From Bugula neritina (Eukaryota > Bryozoa > Gymnolaemata > Cheilostomatida > Bugulidae), in contig OZ037765.1 of NCBI GenBank assembly GCA_964035545.1, forward strand, positions 13,448,698 through 13,512,697: a stretch of DNA of 64,000 nt. The letters run 5' to 3'. Below are positions 53,101 to 64,000 of the stretch, in pieces (within the stretch, counting starts at the first letter, position 1; each line of letters starts with the position of its first letter). The notes beneath the pieces are model-generated. The model did not search any database. It saw only the letters and a program-made list of their open reading frames with translations, and was not told where the DNA came from. The position numbers and the translations under genes are program-made.

Positions 53101-56100
53101 ATAATTCTGCAAGTTCAATTGCAAAATGCATGCTTCTAGAAGCTAGTTGTGCAACTTTTTTTTCATGCATTATTTAATTTAAAATCTTAAATTGATGACT
53201 CTTGAAATGATTTTTTAAAATGTCTAAATTAAGGGTTTATAAAATGCTATTAAAAATTGCATGTCTAGAAAAATGACCTGGTACACTTTTGCAACTTAAG
53301 GCCAATTATTACATAACTGCCAGCTTAGTAGTTATTTGTTGTTGCAGCTTGAATGGGTTATTGTTTAGCATTGGAAGCTTGCAGTAAACATCTGTGAATT
53401 TGGTACATGACTTTGATTGGCTGGTTTTTGAATGGCCCTTTAGTATATGCATCTGGATGGCTGGTTAGTGTAGACTCCGCCTACATCTAGCTAATGTACA
53501 GTAGCCAATCCACAGTAGTGTTACAAAATTTCTGTTTAACAAATGAAATATTCTGGTCATTTGTTTTGTACTTTACAATAGTAAATATTCTATTCAACTA
53601 GAATTTTATTGTATGTAAGCCATGGGAACTACCAAGAGGTTAAATCAACCACCCATGCTAGTAATATTGTAGCTCACAGTAATAGCAAGTCCACACCATA
53701 TAAATATACACATAAGCTATTATGTGCAGCTTATGAATGCTGAAATGACCCCATTTCTTACCTTCAATTTGAAAAAAATTGTATTACATATTCTGCCACT
53801 TCTGCACCAGGAACTTGTTTTCCTTTCAAATTTTGAAAATAGTAGGCAGTTTCTGCAGCAGTCAACTGCATCCACAATAAACAACGTAAGCTTTCAAATA
53901 AACTATAAATATATGAAATAGTAATGTGGAAACAATGTAATTTATTTATTGCTATGATGAAAAATTACAAGAATATTATATAAAAGCTAGATATAAATTT
54001 CTAGTGAAATGGCACAGGTAAAAAATAACACATTTTTACTTCAAATTCTAAATTTCATCAGTCACCAATAGTGGCTGTAGATTACAGAGAGCACAGCAAA
54101 CTATCATAATCTTGTCTAATAGAGGTGCCAACACCAAGTTCACACCTCCAGGACCATTTGAAATATTGAACTCCTTTATTCTTTTGATTGCTCTTTCCAC
54201 ATGGATTCGAAGGTTAGCAATCAACTTTGTTTGCAGTAACTGCATTTTAGTCATTTGCAAATGGCCTCTTTTCCCAGGTGGTATGGCTAACTTAGCTCCA
54301 GCGCCTATAAGTTCTTTTTCAATAAGAAAGCCTCTATCTGCCATAACCACATCACCTGGGTTTATGAAGTCTAAGAACCCAGAGTCATTCACTACACACT
54401 TGTCTGAGGCTCTACCTCCCATTCCATGCGAAATAAAGCAGATAGTGCCCCTGGGTGTAATTGCAACCAAATAATTGATGGTTTTGGTCTTTTTATACTC
54501 ACTCCATGTTAAAGATTGAGCCAGCTTTGATTGAGGCTTGCAAATGAATATTTCTGTGCAGTCTATAATGCACCCAATGTTAGCATATTGGCTTTGAAAG
54601 CTCAGAGGGATGTTCAGCTTTTCTCTTGTTGGAAAAACTATTAGATTGTTTAGTTCTCTTGCTAAAATATCTAATGTGTCTTTGAAGGTTTTGCCTGCTA
54701 GCAATCTAGAGATATAAAAAAGGCCAGCAAGCAATTGAAACTGTAAACCTTGACGCAGCTTCATCAAAGCCAATAAAAGTTTATCTTGTCCTGTCAACTT
54801 TTTTCTGAGAGTGAGAACTTTCATCTTCGGACATATAAATCTAAATATAGTAAACAAAGAATGAAAATTAAATTATGATTCAAATTATAATGTATGTGCT
54901 AAATAAATTTTGTGCTTAGTTTGTATTCATTCAGCAGTTTATACCCTCTGGTAAGTAGCTTCAGTTATATTTTGCAAGAACTATGAAGTTCAAGAACTGC
55001 TAGTTAAAGGCTTGACCCAATATATCACCATCCAAACAGAATGTAATATGTGTCAACGTGTGTTATGTAATATTGTAACAGTACATAATAAGCTAGCTGT
55101 CTGAGTACATGCTTTGAATAGAGTCATGAGTTTAAACAAATACTGTTGACAAACAATTATTACTTCATTTTATAATTATACTATAACTAATTCAAACCCA
55201 TATTATTTCTAGAATAGCATTTAATAATGTTTGTGAATAAGTGAAACTAGTAACAAGTGTAAACCATTTTAGATTTAAACACTGAGTTAGTTTCAGCTAA
55301 AAATTAGATTAGGAGGCCACTTTTGATAAGCTTTAAAATAACCAAGGAAAATTTAAGTCAAAACAATTTACTTTTCCTGGAGAAAGTGAGTCAATTTTTC
55401 CACAAATAAAAGACTGCTGCTTGTTTAATAAAAACCCTAAACTAAATAAGTCAAAGCATACAGATGACCACTGTGGTATTTATGAATATCTTACATAAAA
55501 CAACATCTTTAATAAAAAATGTATGAATGATGCACTCACACTGCAACAAATTTAAATAAAATGACAGTTTTACTACACATCAAATTTAATAAATGTACAA
55601 ATTTTTTAGCATAGTGAGACTTGCATTGTTTATTTGTAATAAACCATAGTCTATCTTTGCAATAAGAAAATCATAATTTTTACCTTGCTAAAAAACAGTA
55701 TAGAGAACGTGTAGGTATTCCAGTATAGAATTTAGTTCGCTCATCTGTAGTGGTGAAAGTTTTAAAAACTTTTACTTTTTCAATAGTTGCTTTTTGTTTA
55801 AACGTGGAACTTTTTGAGCCTTTTCTTCCAACTTGTGATTTTCGTCTATCAATAGAATGTGCAGATCTTTTTTTCTGAGTAGTTGATGATTCTGGTAACT
55901 CAGTTACTTCTGATGAAGTCTGACTATGAGGATGGCTGCCAGATGAGTTCTGTTGCTCTATATCAGCTGACTCTGTTGAAGACGTTTTCTGTTCGATTCC
56001 TTCACATGTTTCATTAAAACCACTGTTTTTTTGTGTGTCTTACATTATATGCTTTAGTGCGTTGGTAACCCAAATGAAGGGTTGGAGTTGGATTTTGCTC

Positions 56101-58825
56101 AGTGGGCTGACCATCCTTATGATTATGATTATGATAGTCTGCTATGCTCTCTGTATTCTACAGCCACTATTGGTGATTGATGAAATTAAGAATTTGAAGT
56201 AAAAATGTGTTATTTTCACCTGTGCCATTTTACTAGAAATCTATATCTAGCTTTTATATAATATTCTTGTAATTTTTCATCATAGCAATGAATAAATTAC
56301 ATTGTTTCCACACTAATATTTCATATATTTATAGTTTATTTGAAAGCTTACGTTGTTTATTGTGGATGCAGTTGACTGCTGCAGAAACTGCCTACTATTT
56401 TCAAAATTTAAAAGGAAAACAAATTCTTGGTGCAGAAGTGACAGAATATGTAATACATTTTTTTCAAATCGAAAGTAAGAAATGGGGTCATTTCAGCATT
56501 CATAAGCTGCACATAATAGCTTATGTGTATATTTATATGGTATGGACTTGCTATTACTGCAAGCAACAATATTATTACCAGCATGGTAGTTCCCATGGCT
56601 TACATACAATAAAATTCTAGTTGAATAGAATATTTACTATTGTAAAGTACAAAACAAATGACCAGAATATTTCATTTGTTAAACAGAAATTTTGTAACAC
56701 TACTGTGGATTGGCTACTGTACATTAGCTAGATGTAGGCGGAGTCTACACTAACCAGCCATCCAGATGCATATACTAAAGGGCCATTCAAAAACCAGCCA
56801 ATCAAAGTCATGTACCAAATTCACAGATGTTTACTGCAAGCTTCCAATGCTAAACAATAACCCATTCAAGCTGCAACAACAAATAACTACTAAGCTGGCA
56901 GTTATGTAATAATTGGCCTTAAGTTGCAAAAGTGTACCAGGTCATTTTTCTAGACATGCAATTTTTAATAGCATTTTATAAACCCTTAATTTAGACATTT
57001 TAAAAATCATTTCAAGAGTCATCAATTTAAGATTTTAAATTAAATAATGCATAAAAAAAAAGTTGCACAACTAGCTTCTAGAAGCATGCATTTTGCAATT
57101 GAACTTGCAGAATTATATATCAGTTACAATGGTAAGACATTGACCTGGTACACTTCGCTGATTGGCTGAGTTTTACATGGTCTATTGCTGCGAAACTGGT
57201 TTTGTAATTTGGGAGCTCATATATTCAGTTTGCATTCTGCCATTTGAGGTAATGTGTAAAATGCATGTTGATTGTAATTTTCATTTCTTGAAAACATCAT
57301 TATATTTAATTTGAGAATTTTTGCACCTTTTTTAACATAAAAGTTAGGTTTTCATATTTTGGTGCAATCAGCTAGCAGCATTCAGTTTATATTACGTGAT
57401 GTGCTATCAGCTTATTTCTGGTTCTCCAGGTATAACCCCAATGCTGCAGTTGATCAAGGATGTCCTTAAGCGCCCTGAAGACAAAACTAAACTTAGCCTA
57501 ATTTTTGCTAATCAGGTAAGAAATTTTTAAACGTTCTAAATTTAAAATGTTTTAGCAGACATCAGGTTTCTCTAATACATTAACTGTAACTCAAACGAGC
57601 TCTGCAGAATTTAAAACTTTGATATGTTATAAAAAATTAGATTTCTGTTTTTTCCATAGCTGTGGATAAAGGTATGTCTAATATTTTTAGACTGAGGAAG
57701 ACATTTTGCTACGGGATGAATTGGAAGGCTTGGCTGAAACTCACAAAGACCGCTTTACCCTCCACTATACTTTGGATCGTCCGAAAGAAGGTAGTTGGGC
57801 ACTGCCTGCATGTACTTGTTCGTGTATATTATTTTGGCAGTTTCAATAATTTTAGCGTTGATATTAATTGGGTCCTTTTTCAGTTTATGCTGAATCTATT
57901 ATTTATACGCAGTATAAGATCAAAGACTGCCATAACATTATGCAGGCTGATGATAGATTGTGCTATAATTGTTAAGTATTGGCTAAGTCAGGGTTTGACT
58001 TTAATGTGTTTGTTGTAATACATATATTTTGCTACTGAACGGTAATTCATTCATTATATCGGTGGTTTATTTTTGCTACTCCGCTAATTGTCTAATTCCT
58101 TATATTTTGTATACATTGAAAGAAGGTAGTTGGGCACTGCATGCATGTACTTGATCGTGTATATTATTTTGGCAGTTTCAATAATTTTAGCATTGATATT
58201 AATTGGGTTCTTTTTCAGTTTATGCTGAATCTATTATTTATACGCAGTATAAGATCAAAGAATGCCATAACATTATGCAGGCTGATGATAGATTGTGCTA
58301 TAATTGTTGAGTATTGGCTAAGTCAGGGTTTCACTTTAGTGTGTTTGTTGTAATACATATATTTTGCTACTGAACGATATTTTCATTTATTATATCGGTG
58401 GTTTATTTTTGCTACTCCGCTAATTGTCTAATTCCTTATATTTTGTATACATTGATAGCATTATTTGATTTCATAGTAGTTTTCAACTTTTTATGTTGTT
58501 ATAGTTTTTTAAGGTAATAGAAAAATAGTTGATTATGACAAACCAGATAGTCCATTTTATTGCCTGTAGGAAGTTGGTGTGTACCATATAGTTGTAAAAC
58601 CAATCATACCTCTATGATTTCATTAGTTGAGTCTTCATTAATAATATTGCAGATTGGAAGTACAGTAAAGGCTTCATCAGTGCCGACATGATCAAAGACC
58701 ATTTACCTTCCCCAGCTGCTGACACACTCATCATAATGTGTGGACCTCCCCCCATGATCAATTTTGCGTGTAACCCTAACCTTGACAAGCTGGGTTACGC
58801 CGACCATCTCAGATTTGCCTATTGA
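44152..58825 (+). CDS. NADH-cytochrome b5 reductase (CYB5R1/2/3 type), 8 exons, complete
   Basis: Exons 44152-44181, 45441-45587, 46334-46406, 51741-51847, 52380-52593, 57430-57515, 57691-57790, 58653-58825 total 930 nt, giving 309 residues with all phases consistent. After a short head ([10 protein letters not shown]), residues about 14-37 form a hydrophobic membrane anchor ([18 protein letters not shown]). There is no MG start, so no N-myristoylation as in vertebrate CYB5R3. The FAD site is R100[10 protein letters not shown] and GGKMSQYL (132-138). The NADH site is GGTGITPM (188-195) and CGPPPM (282-287). The enzyme moves electrons from NADH via FAD to cytochrome b5 at ER or outer mitochondrial membranes, for desaturation and sterol synthesis. 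Introns 3 and 5 hold 5.1- and 4.15-kb transposons and intron 7 a 335-bp tandem duplication. Splice sites all remain canonical, so the gene is probably active. I do not assign CYB5R1, 2 or 3. Confidence 0.94.
44714..45244. mobile_element. hAT-like MITE, 531 bp
   Basis: Terminal inverted repeats (about 70 bp, imperfect) begin GGTGTCATCCCAGATAGACG and end with CTGGGATGAAACC. The arms contain repeated CAGTTAGACGCT/AGCGTCTAACTG motifs. Candidate 8-bp target duplications are CTACTAAT (44706-44713) and ATACTAAT (45245-45252), 7 of 8 matching, a length typical of hAT elements. It has no transposase and sits in intron 1 of the reductase gene. Confidence 0.72.
46601..47788. repeat. Left terminal inverted repeat of the 5.1-kb element
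   Basis: This arm matches 50599-51699 in reverse complement. It includes an extra segment of about 90 bp near 47295-47385 that the right arm lacks, and single-base differences such as GTTTAGC against GTTCAGC. Confidence 0.88.
47561..50598 (-). pseudogene. Decayed transposon gene: predicted FEN/XPG-like nuclease with Cys-rich tail
   Basis: Minus-strand pieces in order: about 50590-49974 ([61 protein letters not shown]); about 49830-49640 ([16 protein letters not shown], stop, [11 protein letters not shown], then a frame change into [14 protein letters not shown]); 49610-48650 (FTVNRTG through IIDGMCILH and [22 protein letters not shown]); about 48420-48000 ([46 protein letters not shown]); and 47959-47561 ([21 protein letters not shown], then [20 protein letters not shown] and more paired Cys, acidic end). 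Several stops and frame changes break it. Similar large proteins recur in invertebrate genomes. The ordered acidic motifs (IDG, FD, EAD, DTD, TGCD) match the layout of FEN1/XPG active sites; that reading is inference. The gene is a relic in this copy. Confidence 0.75.
50599..51699. repeat. Right terminal inverted repeat of the 5.1-kb element
   Basis: This arm is the reverse complement of 46601-47788. It holds an uninterrupted plus-strand copy of the Cys-rich C-terminal tail (frame 50596-50826) that has no body attached. Confidence 0.88.
52822..53017 (-). mobile_element. tRNA-derived SINE, copy 6
   Basis: On the minus strand: GGGGAGCAGCCGTTGTCTAG, A-box-like GGTTAAAGCACCG, B-box-like GGTTCGATCCCC, and the tail with GGGCATTCAGTTACGATTG and CATCAGGGGTCCTCATAGGG. 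It lies in reductase intron 5, directly beside the DDE transposon copy 1. Confidence 0.85.
53034..57183. mobile_element. 4.15-kb DDE transposon with about 1.06-kb TIRs, copy 1 (ISL2EU/Harbinger-like)
   Basis: Ends are AGACCATGTAAAACTCAGCC and its inverse ending ATGGTCT, each flanked by AT. Inverted repeats span 53034-54112 and 56127-57183. The core carries a spliced minus-strand transposase with DDE_Tnp_4-type motifs. A 2-bp AT target and such a transposase are features I recall for ISL2EU elements. It is inserted in reductase intron 5. The right arm lacks a GGTGGTTGATTTAACCTC stretch that the left arm has. Confidence 0.85.
54048..56030 (-). CDS. DDE_Tnp_4-type transposase, spliced, apparently intact core (copy 1)
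   Basis: The main exon is 54840-54048; a preceding exon ends at 55684 (GCA AG|GTAAAA, phase 2) and joins through acceptor TATATTTAG. The join reads [20 protein letters not shown], typical of this family upstream of [11 protein letters not shown]. The catalytic set is visible: Asp in IIDCTEIFI, Asp in DVVMADRGF and Glu in [13 protein letters not shown], with [10 protein letters not shown] and the GG.ASDK motif between. The upstream exon is Ser/Lys-rich ([19 protein letters not shown]). Its own 5' start near 56030 is not resolved, and frame is lost at an A-run near 56030. The last 20 or so codons lie in the left TIR. It should cut and paste the element in the nucleus; whether it is still active is untested. 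Confidence 0.8.
57783..58455 (+). repeat. 335-bp tandem duplication across a splice donor
   Basis: 57783-58117 and 58118-58455 are near-identical direct repeats. Both begin GAAAGAAGGTAGTTGGGCAC, which in the first copy is the end of reductase exon 7 (57790) plus its GTAGTT donor. The second copy holds a donor-like site at about 58125 without an exon. The duplication is also the source of two paralogous spurious frames. Confidence 0.9.
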
Positions 58826-59251
58826 GTGTGTAGTCAGCAGATAAACATGTGAAACTTATTCACACTTATTCACACTTATTCACGAAACGATTTACCCTGC
58901 ATCAAAATGTAGGGTTGCTTGTGTTTGACTTGAACTTCTTGAATGACTGTAATGCATTTATTCTACAAAATCTTTAGTACTAATAGATTATTATGTCATT
59001 GTTATGTTATCATACTTGATTTTAAAATTTCAAATTGAAGCATACAAAATAAAATCATAGCCTTTTACAATTTGTAAGCTTCCATTATATTTTGGAGCAA
59101 ATCAGTGCACTTGTAGTACACAAATGCATTTGGGTAGCTATTTAAACATGAAGAAAATAAGGATACTAATTTTTATAAGAAAGTTTAATGCCTGCCCTGG
59201 AAGAAAGTGTAGGTCTTTATCGTTGGTTATTGGATTATCAATATAGCCAAT
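58826..59251 (+). other. 3' flank of the reductase gene
   Basis: An AATAAA poly(A) signal lies at 59048-59053, 223 nt after the stop. A short direct repeat (CACTTATTCA, three times) lies at about 58858-58884. The DDE transposon copy 2 starts directly after this stretch. Confidence 0.6.
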
Positions 59252-62200
59252 AGACCATGTAAAACTCAGCCAATCAGCGAAGTGTACCAGGTCAATGTCT
59301 TACCATTGTAACTGATATAAAATTCTGCAAGTTCAATTGCGAAATGCATGCTTTTAAAAGCTAGTTGTGCAACTTTTTTTTCATGCATTATTTAATTTCA
59401 TACCTTAAATTGATGACTCTTGAAATGAATTTTTAAAATGTCTAAATTAAGTGTTTATAAAATGCAATTGAAAATTTCATGTCTAGAAAAATGACCTGGT
59501 ACACTTTTGCAACTTAAGGCCAATTATTACATAACTGCCAGCTTAGTAGTTATTTGTTGTTGCAGCTTGAATGGGTTATTGTTTAGCATTGGAAGCTTGC
59601 AGTAAACATCTGTGAATTTGGTACATGACTTTGATTGGCTGGTTTTTGAATGGCCCTTTAGTATATGCATCTGGATGGCTAAGTAGTGTAGACTCCGCCT
59701 ACATCTAGCTAATGTACAGTAGCCAATCCACAGTAGTATTACAAAATTTCTGTTTAACAAATGAAATATTCTGGTCATTTGTCTTGTACTTTACAATAAT
59801 AAATATTCTATTCAACTAGAATTTTATTGTATGTGAGCCATGGGAATTACTAAGAGGTTAAATCAACCACCCATGCTAGTAATATTGTAGCTCGCAGTAA
59901 TAGCAAGTCCACACCATATAAATATACACATAAGCTATTATGTGCAGCTTATGAATGCTGAAATGACCCCATTTCTTACCTTCAATTTGAAAAAAATTGT
60001 ATTACATATTCTGCCACTTCTGCACCAGGAACTTGTTTTCCTTTTAAATTTTGAAAATAGTGGTCAGTTTCTGCAGCAGTCAACATTCACAATAAACAAC
60101 GTAAGCTTTCAAATAAACTATAAATATATGAAATATTAGTGTGGAAACAATGTAATTTATTCATTGCTATAATGAAAAATTATAAGAATATTATATAAAA
60201 GCTAGATATAGATTTCTAGTAAAATGGCACGGGTAAAAATAACACATTTTTACTTCAAATTCTAAATTTCATCAGTCACCAATGGTGGCTGTAGATTACA
60301 GAGAGCACAGCAAACTATCATAATCTTGTCTAATAGAGGTGCCAACACCAAGTTCACACTTCCAGGACCATTTAAAATATTGAACTCCTTTATTCCTTCG
60401 ATTGCTCTTTTGACATGGATTCGAAGGTTAGCAATCAACTTTGTTTGCAGTAACTGCATTTTAGTCATTTGCAAATGGCCTCTTTTCCCAGGTGGTATGG
60501 CCAACTTGGCTCCAGCGCCTATAAGTTCTTTTTCAATAAGAAAGCCTCTATCTGCCATAACCACATCACCTGAGTTTATGAAGTCTAAGAACCCAGAGTC
60601 ATTCACTACACACTTGTCTTAGGCTCTACCTCCCATTCCATGCGAAATAAAGCAAATAGTGCCCTTGGGTGTAATTGCAACCAAATAATTGATGGTGTTG
60701 GTCTTTTTATACTCACTCCATGTTAAAGATTGAGCCAGCTTTGATTGAGGCTTACAAATGAATATTTCTGTGCAGTCTATAATGCACCTAATGTTAGCAT
60801 ATTGGCTTTGAAAGCTCAGAGGAATGTTCAGCTTCTCTCTTGTTGGAAAAACTATTAGATTGTTTAGTTCTCTTGCTAAAATATCTAATGTGTCTTTGAA
60901 GGTTTTGCTTGCTAGCAATTTAGAGATATAAAAAAGGCCAGCAAGCATTTGAAACTGTAAGTCTTGACGCAGCTTCATCAAAGCCAATAAAAGTTTATCT
61001 TGTCCTGTTAACTTTTTTTCTGAAAGTGAGAACTTTCATCTTCGGACATATAAATCTAAATATAGTAAACAAAGAATGAAAATTAAATTATGATTCAAAT
61101 TATAATGTATGTGCTAAATAAATTTTGTGCTTAGTTTGTATTCATTCAGCAGTTTTTACCCTCTGGTAAGTAGCTTCAGTTATATTTTGCAAGAACTATG
61201 AAGTTCAAGAACTGCTAGTTGAAGCCTTGACCCAATATATCACCATCCAAACAGAATGTAATGTGTGTCAACATGTGTTACATAATACTGTAACAGTACA
61301 TAATAAGCTAGTTGTATAAATACATCCTTTGAATGAAGTCATGAGTTTAAACAAATACTGTGGACAAACAATTATTACTTCATTTTATAATTATACTATA
61401 ACTAATTCAAACCCATATTATTTCTAGAATAGCATTTAATAATGTTTGTGAATAAGTGAAACTAGTAACAAGTGTAAACCATTTTAGTTTTAAACACTGA
61501 CTTAGTTTCAACTAAAAATTAGATTAGGAGGCCACTTTTGATAAGCTTTAAAATAACCAAGGAAAATTTAAGCCAAAACAATTTACTTTTCCTGGAGAAA
61601 GTGAGTCAATTTGTCCACAAATAAAAGACTGCTGCTTGTTTAAATAAAACCCTAAACTAAATAAATCAAAGCATGCAGATGGCCACTGTGGTATTTATGA
61701 ATATCTTACATAAAACAACATCTTTAATAAGAAATGTATGAATGATACACTCATACTGCAACAAATTTAATTAAAATGACAGTTTTACTACACATCAAAT
61801 TTAATCAATGTAGAAATTTTAGCATAGTGAGACTTGCATTGTTTATTTGTAATAAACCATAGTTTATCTTTGCAATAAGAAAATCATAATTTTTACCTTG
61901 CTAAAAAATAGTATAGAGAACGTGTAGGAATTCCAGTATAGAATTTAGTTCGCTCATCTGTAGTGGTGAAAGTTTTAAAAACTTTTACTTTTTCAATAGT
62001 TGCTTTTTGTTTAAACGTGGAACTTTTTGAGCCTTTTCTTCCAACTTTTGATTTTCGTCTATCAATAGAATGTGCAGATCTTTTTTTCTGAGTAGTTGAT
62101 GTTTCTGGTAACTCAGTTACTTCTGATGAAGTCTGACTATGAGGATGGCTGTCAGATGAGTTCTGTTGCTCTATATCAGCTGACTCTGTTGAAGACGTTT

Positions 62201-63412
62201 TCTGTTCGCTTCTTTCACATGTTTCATTAAAACCACTGTTTTTTTTGTGCGTCTTACATTATATGCTTTAGTGCATTGGTAACCCAAATGAAGGGTTGGA
62301 GTTGGATTTTGCTCAGTGGGCTGACCATCCTTATGATTATGATAGTCTGCTGTGCTCTCTGTAATCTACAGCCACCATTGGTGACTGATGAAATTTAGAA
62401 TTTGAAGTAAAAATGTGTTATTTTTACCCGTGCCATTTTACTAGAAATCTATATCTAGCTTTAATTTATATAATATTCTTATAATTTTTCATTATAGCAA
62501 TGAATAAATTACATTGTTTCCACACTAATATTTCATATATTTATGGTTTATTTGAAAGCTTACGTTGTTTATTGTGAATGTTGACTGCTGCAGAAACTGA
62601 CCACTATTTTCAAAATTTAAAAGGAAAACAAGTTCCTGGTGCAGAAGTGGCAGAATATGTAATACAATTTTTTTCAAATTGAAGGTAAGAAATGGGGTCA
62701 TTTCAGCATTCATAAGCTGCACATAATAGCTTATGTGTATATTTATATGGTGTGGACTTGCTATTACTGCGAGCTACAATATTACTAGCATGGGTGGTTG
62801 ATTTAACCTCTTAGTAGTTCCCATGGCTCACATACAATAAAATTCTAGTTGAATAGAATATTTATTATTGTAAAGTACAAGACAAATGACCAGAATATTT
62901 CATTTGTTAAACAGAAATTTTGTAATACTACTGTGGATTGGCTACTGTACATTAGCTAGATGTAGGCGGAGTCTACACTACTTAGCCATCCAGATGCATA
63001 TACTAAAGGGCCATTCAAAAACCAGCCAATCAAAGTCATGTACCAAATTCACAGATGTTTACTGCAAGCTTCCAATGCTAAACAATAACCCATTCAAGCT
63101 GCAACAACAAATAACTACTAAGCTGGCAGTTATGTAATAATTGGCCTTAAGTTGCAAAAGTGTACCAGGTCATTTTTCTAGACATGAAATTTTCAATTGC
63201 ATTTTATAAACACTTAATTTAGACATTTTAAAAATTCATTTCAAGAGTCATCAATTTAAGGTATGAAATTAAATAATGCATGAAAAAAAAGTTGCACAAC
63301 TAGCTTTTAAAAGCATGCATTTCGCAATTGAACTTGCAGAATTTTATATCAGTTACAATGGTAAGACATTGACCTGGTACACTTCGCTGATTGGCTGAGT
63401 TTTACATGGTCT
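59252..63412. mobile_element. 4.16-kb DDE transposon with long TIRs, copy 2
   Basis: It has the same ends and same AT flanks as copy 1 and lies in the same orientation. Inverted repeats are about 59252-60325 and about 62350-63412. It inserted just beyond the reductase poly(A) signal. Its transposase is broken. Confidence 0.85.
60262..62260 (-). pseudogene. Broken DDE transposase, copy 2
   Basis: It is homologous to the copy 1 transposase. The main exon is split by a TAA in the GGRAS motif (Ser codon TCA to TAA, near 60619). A run of seven T instead of six near 61015 shifts the frame at the N-terminal side. The catalytic Glu is replaced by Lys (HVKRAIEGIK against [10 protein letters not shown]). 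Asp residues in IIDCTEIFI and VVMADRGF remain. This copy cannot encode a working enzyme but keeps both ends. Confidence 0.85.
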
Positions 63413-64000
63413 ATTATTGGAAGCACCGATGACTGGAATCATTTAGAACTCATTAATTAATAAAATTGTTCACTTCATATCATCATGTCCTTAAAGCAGT
63501 TGTAAATATAATAAAACAGTAAATGGGATTTTTAATGTAATATGCCTTTGATCATTATAGCATGACAACAGAGGCATACTCTTGACTTCCAGGAAAAGAG
63601 TTTCATTTAAGTAAATAAATGACTTCCACAGACACGTACATTAATACAAAGTCTATTAGTCTTCAAAGTTGTTGGTAAAGCACACAAATAATAAACATGA
63701 GCCACTATGAATAATTCACTTTTATTTCAGCTGTACTGGTAGAATTTAATAGAGTGAATACTGGCAAATTTTGTGTAGCCCAAGCAGTAATACTGTGATG
63801 GTTACAAAGTACCCAGAGAACTTGGGATTTAAATGGCCCCTTTTGCAAGATTTGAAATAATGAACATGTGTAACTGACACTAAACTAGAATATTTAATAA
63901 TGAGACAGTTATATTTCAGACCTTGAAAGCTAAAAAACAAATTTCAGAAATACATAAAACTACACACAAATTACACCAATTGCATTAAAGATTCCTTTTG
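63413..64000. other. Right flank, no feature recognised
   Basis: The sequence is unique-looking and AT-rich, with a short minus-strand frame (63746-63940) that shows no domain signal. I can support nothing here. Confidence 0.5.

Noticed and set aside
54112-54474. Plus-strand frame of 120 codons
   Set aside because: Antisense shadow of the DDE transposase.
57662-58353. Two similar frames of 118 and 70 codons suggesting a duplicated gene
   Set aside because: They read the tandem intron duplication in the wrong frame of exon 7.

Overview
This is animal genomic DNA. It is AT-rich, with small coding exons split by GT-AG introns, tRNA-derived SINEs, MITEs, long-inverted-repeat DNA transposons and runs of degenerate simple sequence. 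Protein matches (TTD14-type P-loop protein, BARX homeobox, RBBP5, LRRC74-like, cytochrome-b5 reductase) fit a bilaterian. The TTD14 gene, the SINE load and the repeat types suggest an invertebrate, but I cannot name the species. There are no bacterial-type genes, CRISPR arrays or operons, and I see no intact tRNA or rRNA gene.

Layout. (1) 1-15054, minus strand: twelve exons of a TTD14 homologue. The 3' end runs off the left edge, and introns hold SINEs, a 23-bp minisatellite and a multiplied splice donor. (2) 15055-23690: intergenic, with SINEs, one small MITE and cryptic simple sequence. (3) 23797-30249, plus strand: a complete three-exon BARX homeobox gene with a TATA box and poly(A) signal. 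(4) 31628-42301, minus strand: a complete twelve-exon RBBP5 gene. Its intron 10 contains, on the opposite strand, most or all of an LRRC74-like leucine-rich-repeat gene (about 33015-36512). (5) 44152-58825, plus strand: a complete eight-exon cytochrome-b5 reductase gene. (6) Introns of that gene and its downstream flank are filled by mobile DNA. A hAT-like MITE (44714-45244) is followed by a 5.1-kb element with about 1.1-kb inverted repeats and a decayed gene whose acidic motifs resemble FEN/XPG nucleases (46601-51699). Two 4.15-kb copies of a DDE transposon with about 1.06-kb inverted repeats lie at 53034-57183 and 59252-63412.

The host genes look like ordinary housekeeping or developmental genes and do not form a pathway. 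RBBP5 is a core subunit of COMPASS/MLL histone H3K4 methyltransferases; BARX is a transcription factor; the reductase supplies electrons to cytochrome b5; the TTD14 homologue is a GTP-binding trafficking factor in flies. The most unusual content is the mobile DNA in the reductase gene, the tandem in-frame splice donors in TTD14, the nested LRR gene and two GC-AG introns. Exon boundaries were derived by hand from splice consensus, reading frame and remembered family alignments; no alignment software was run.
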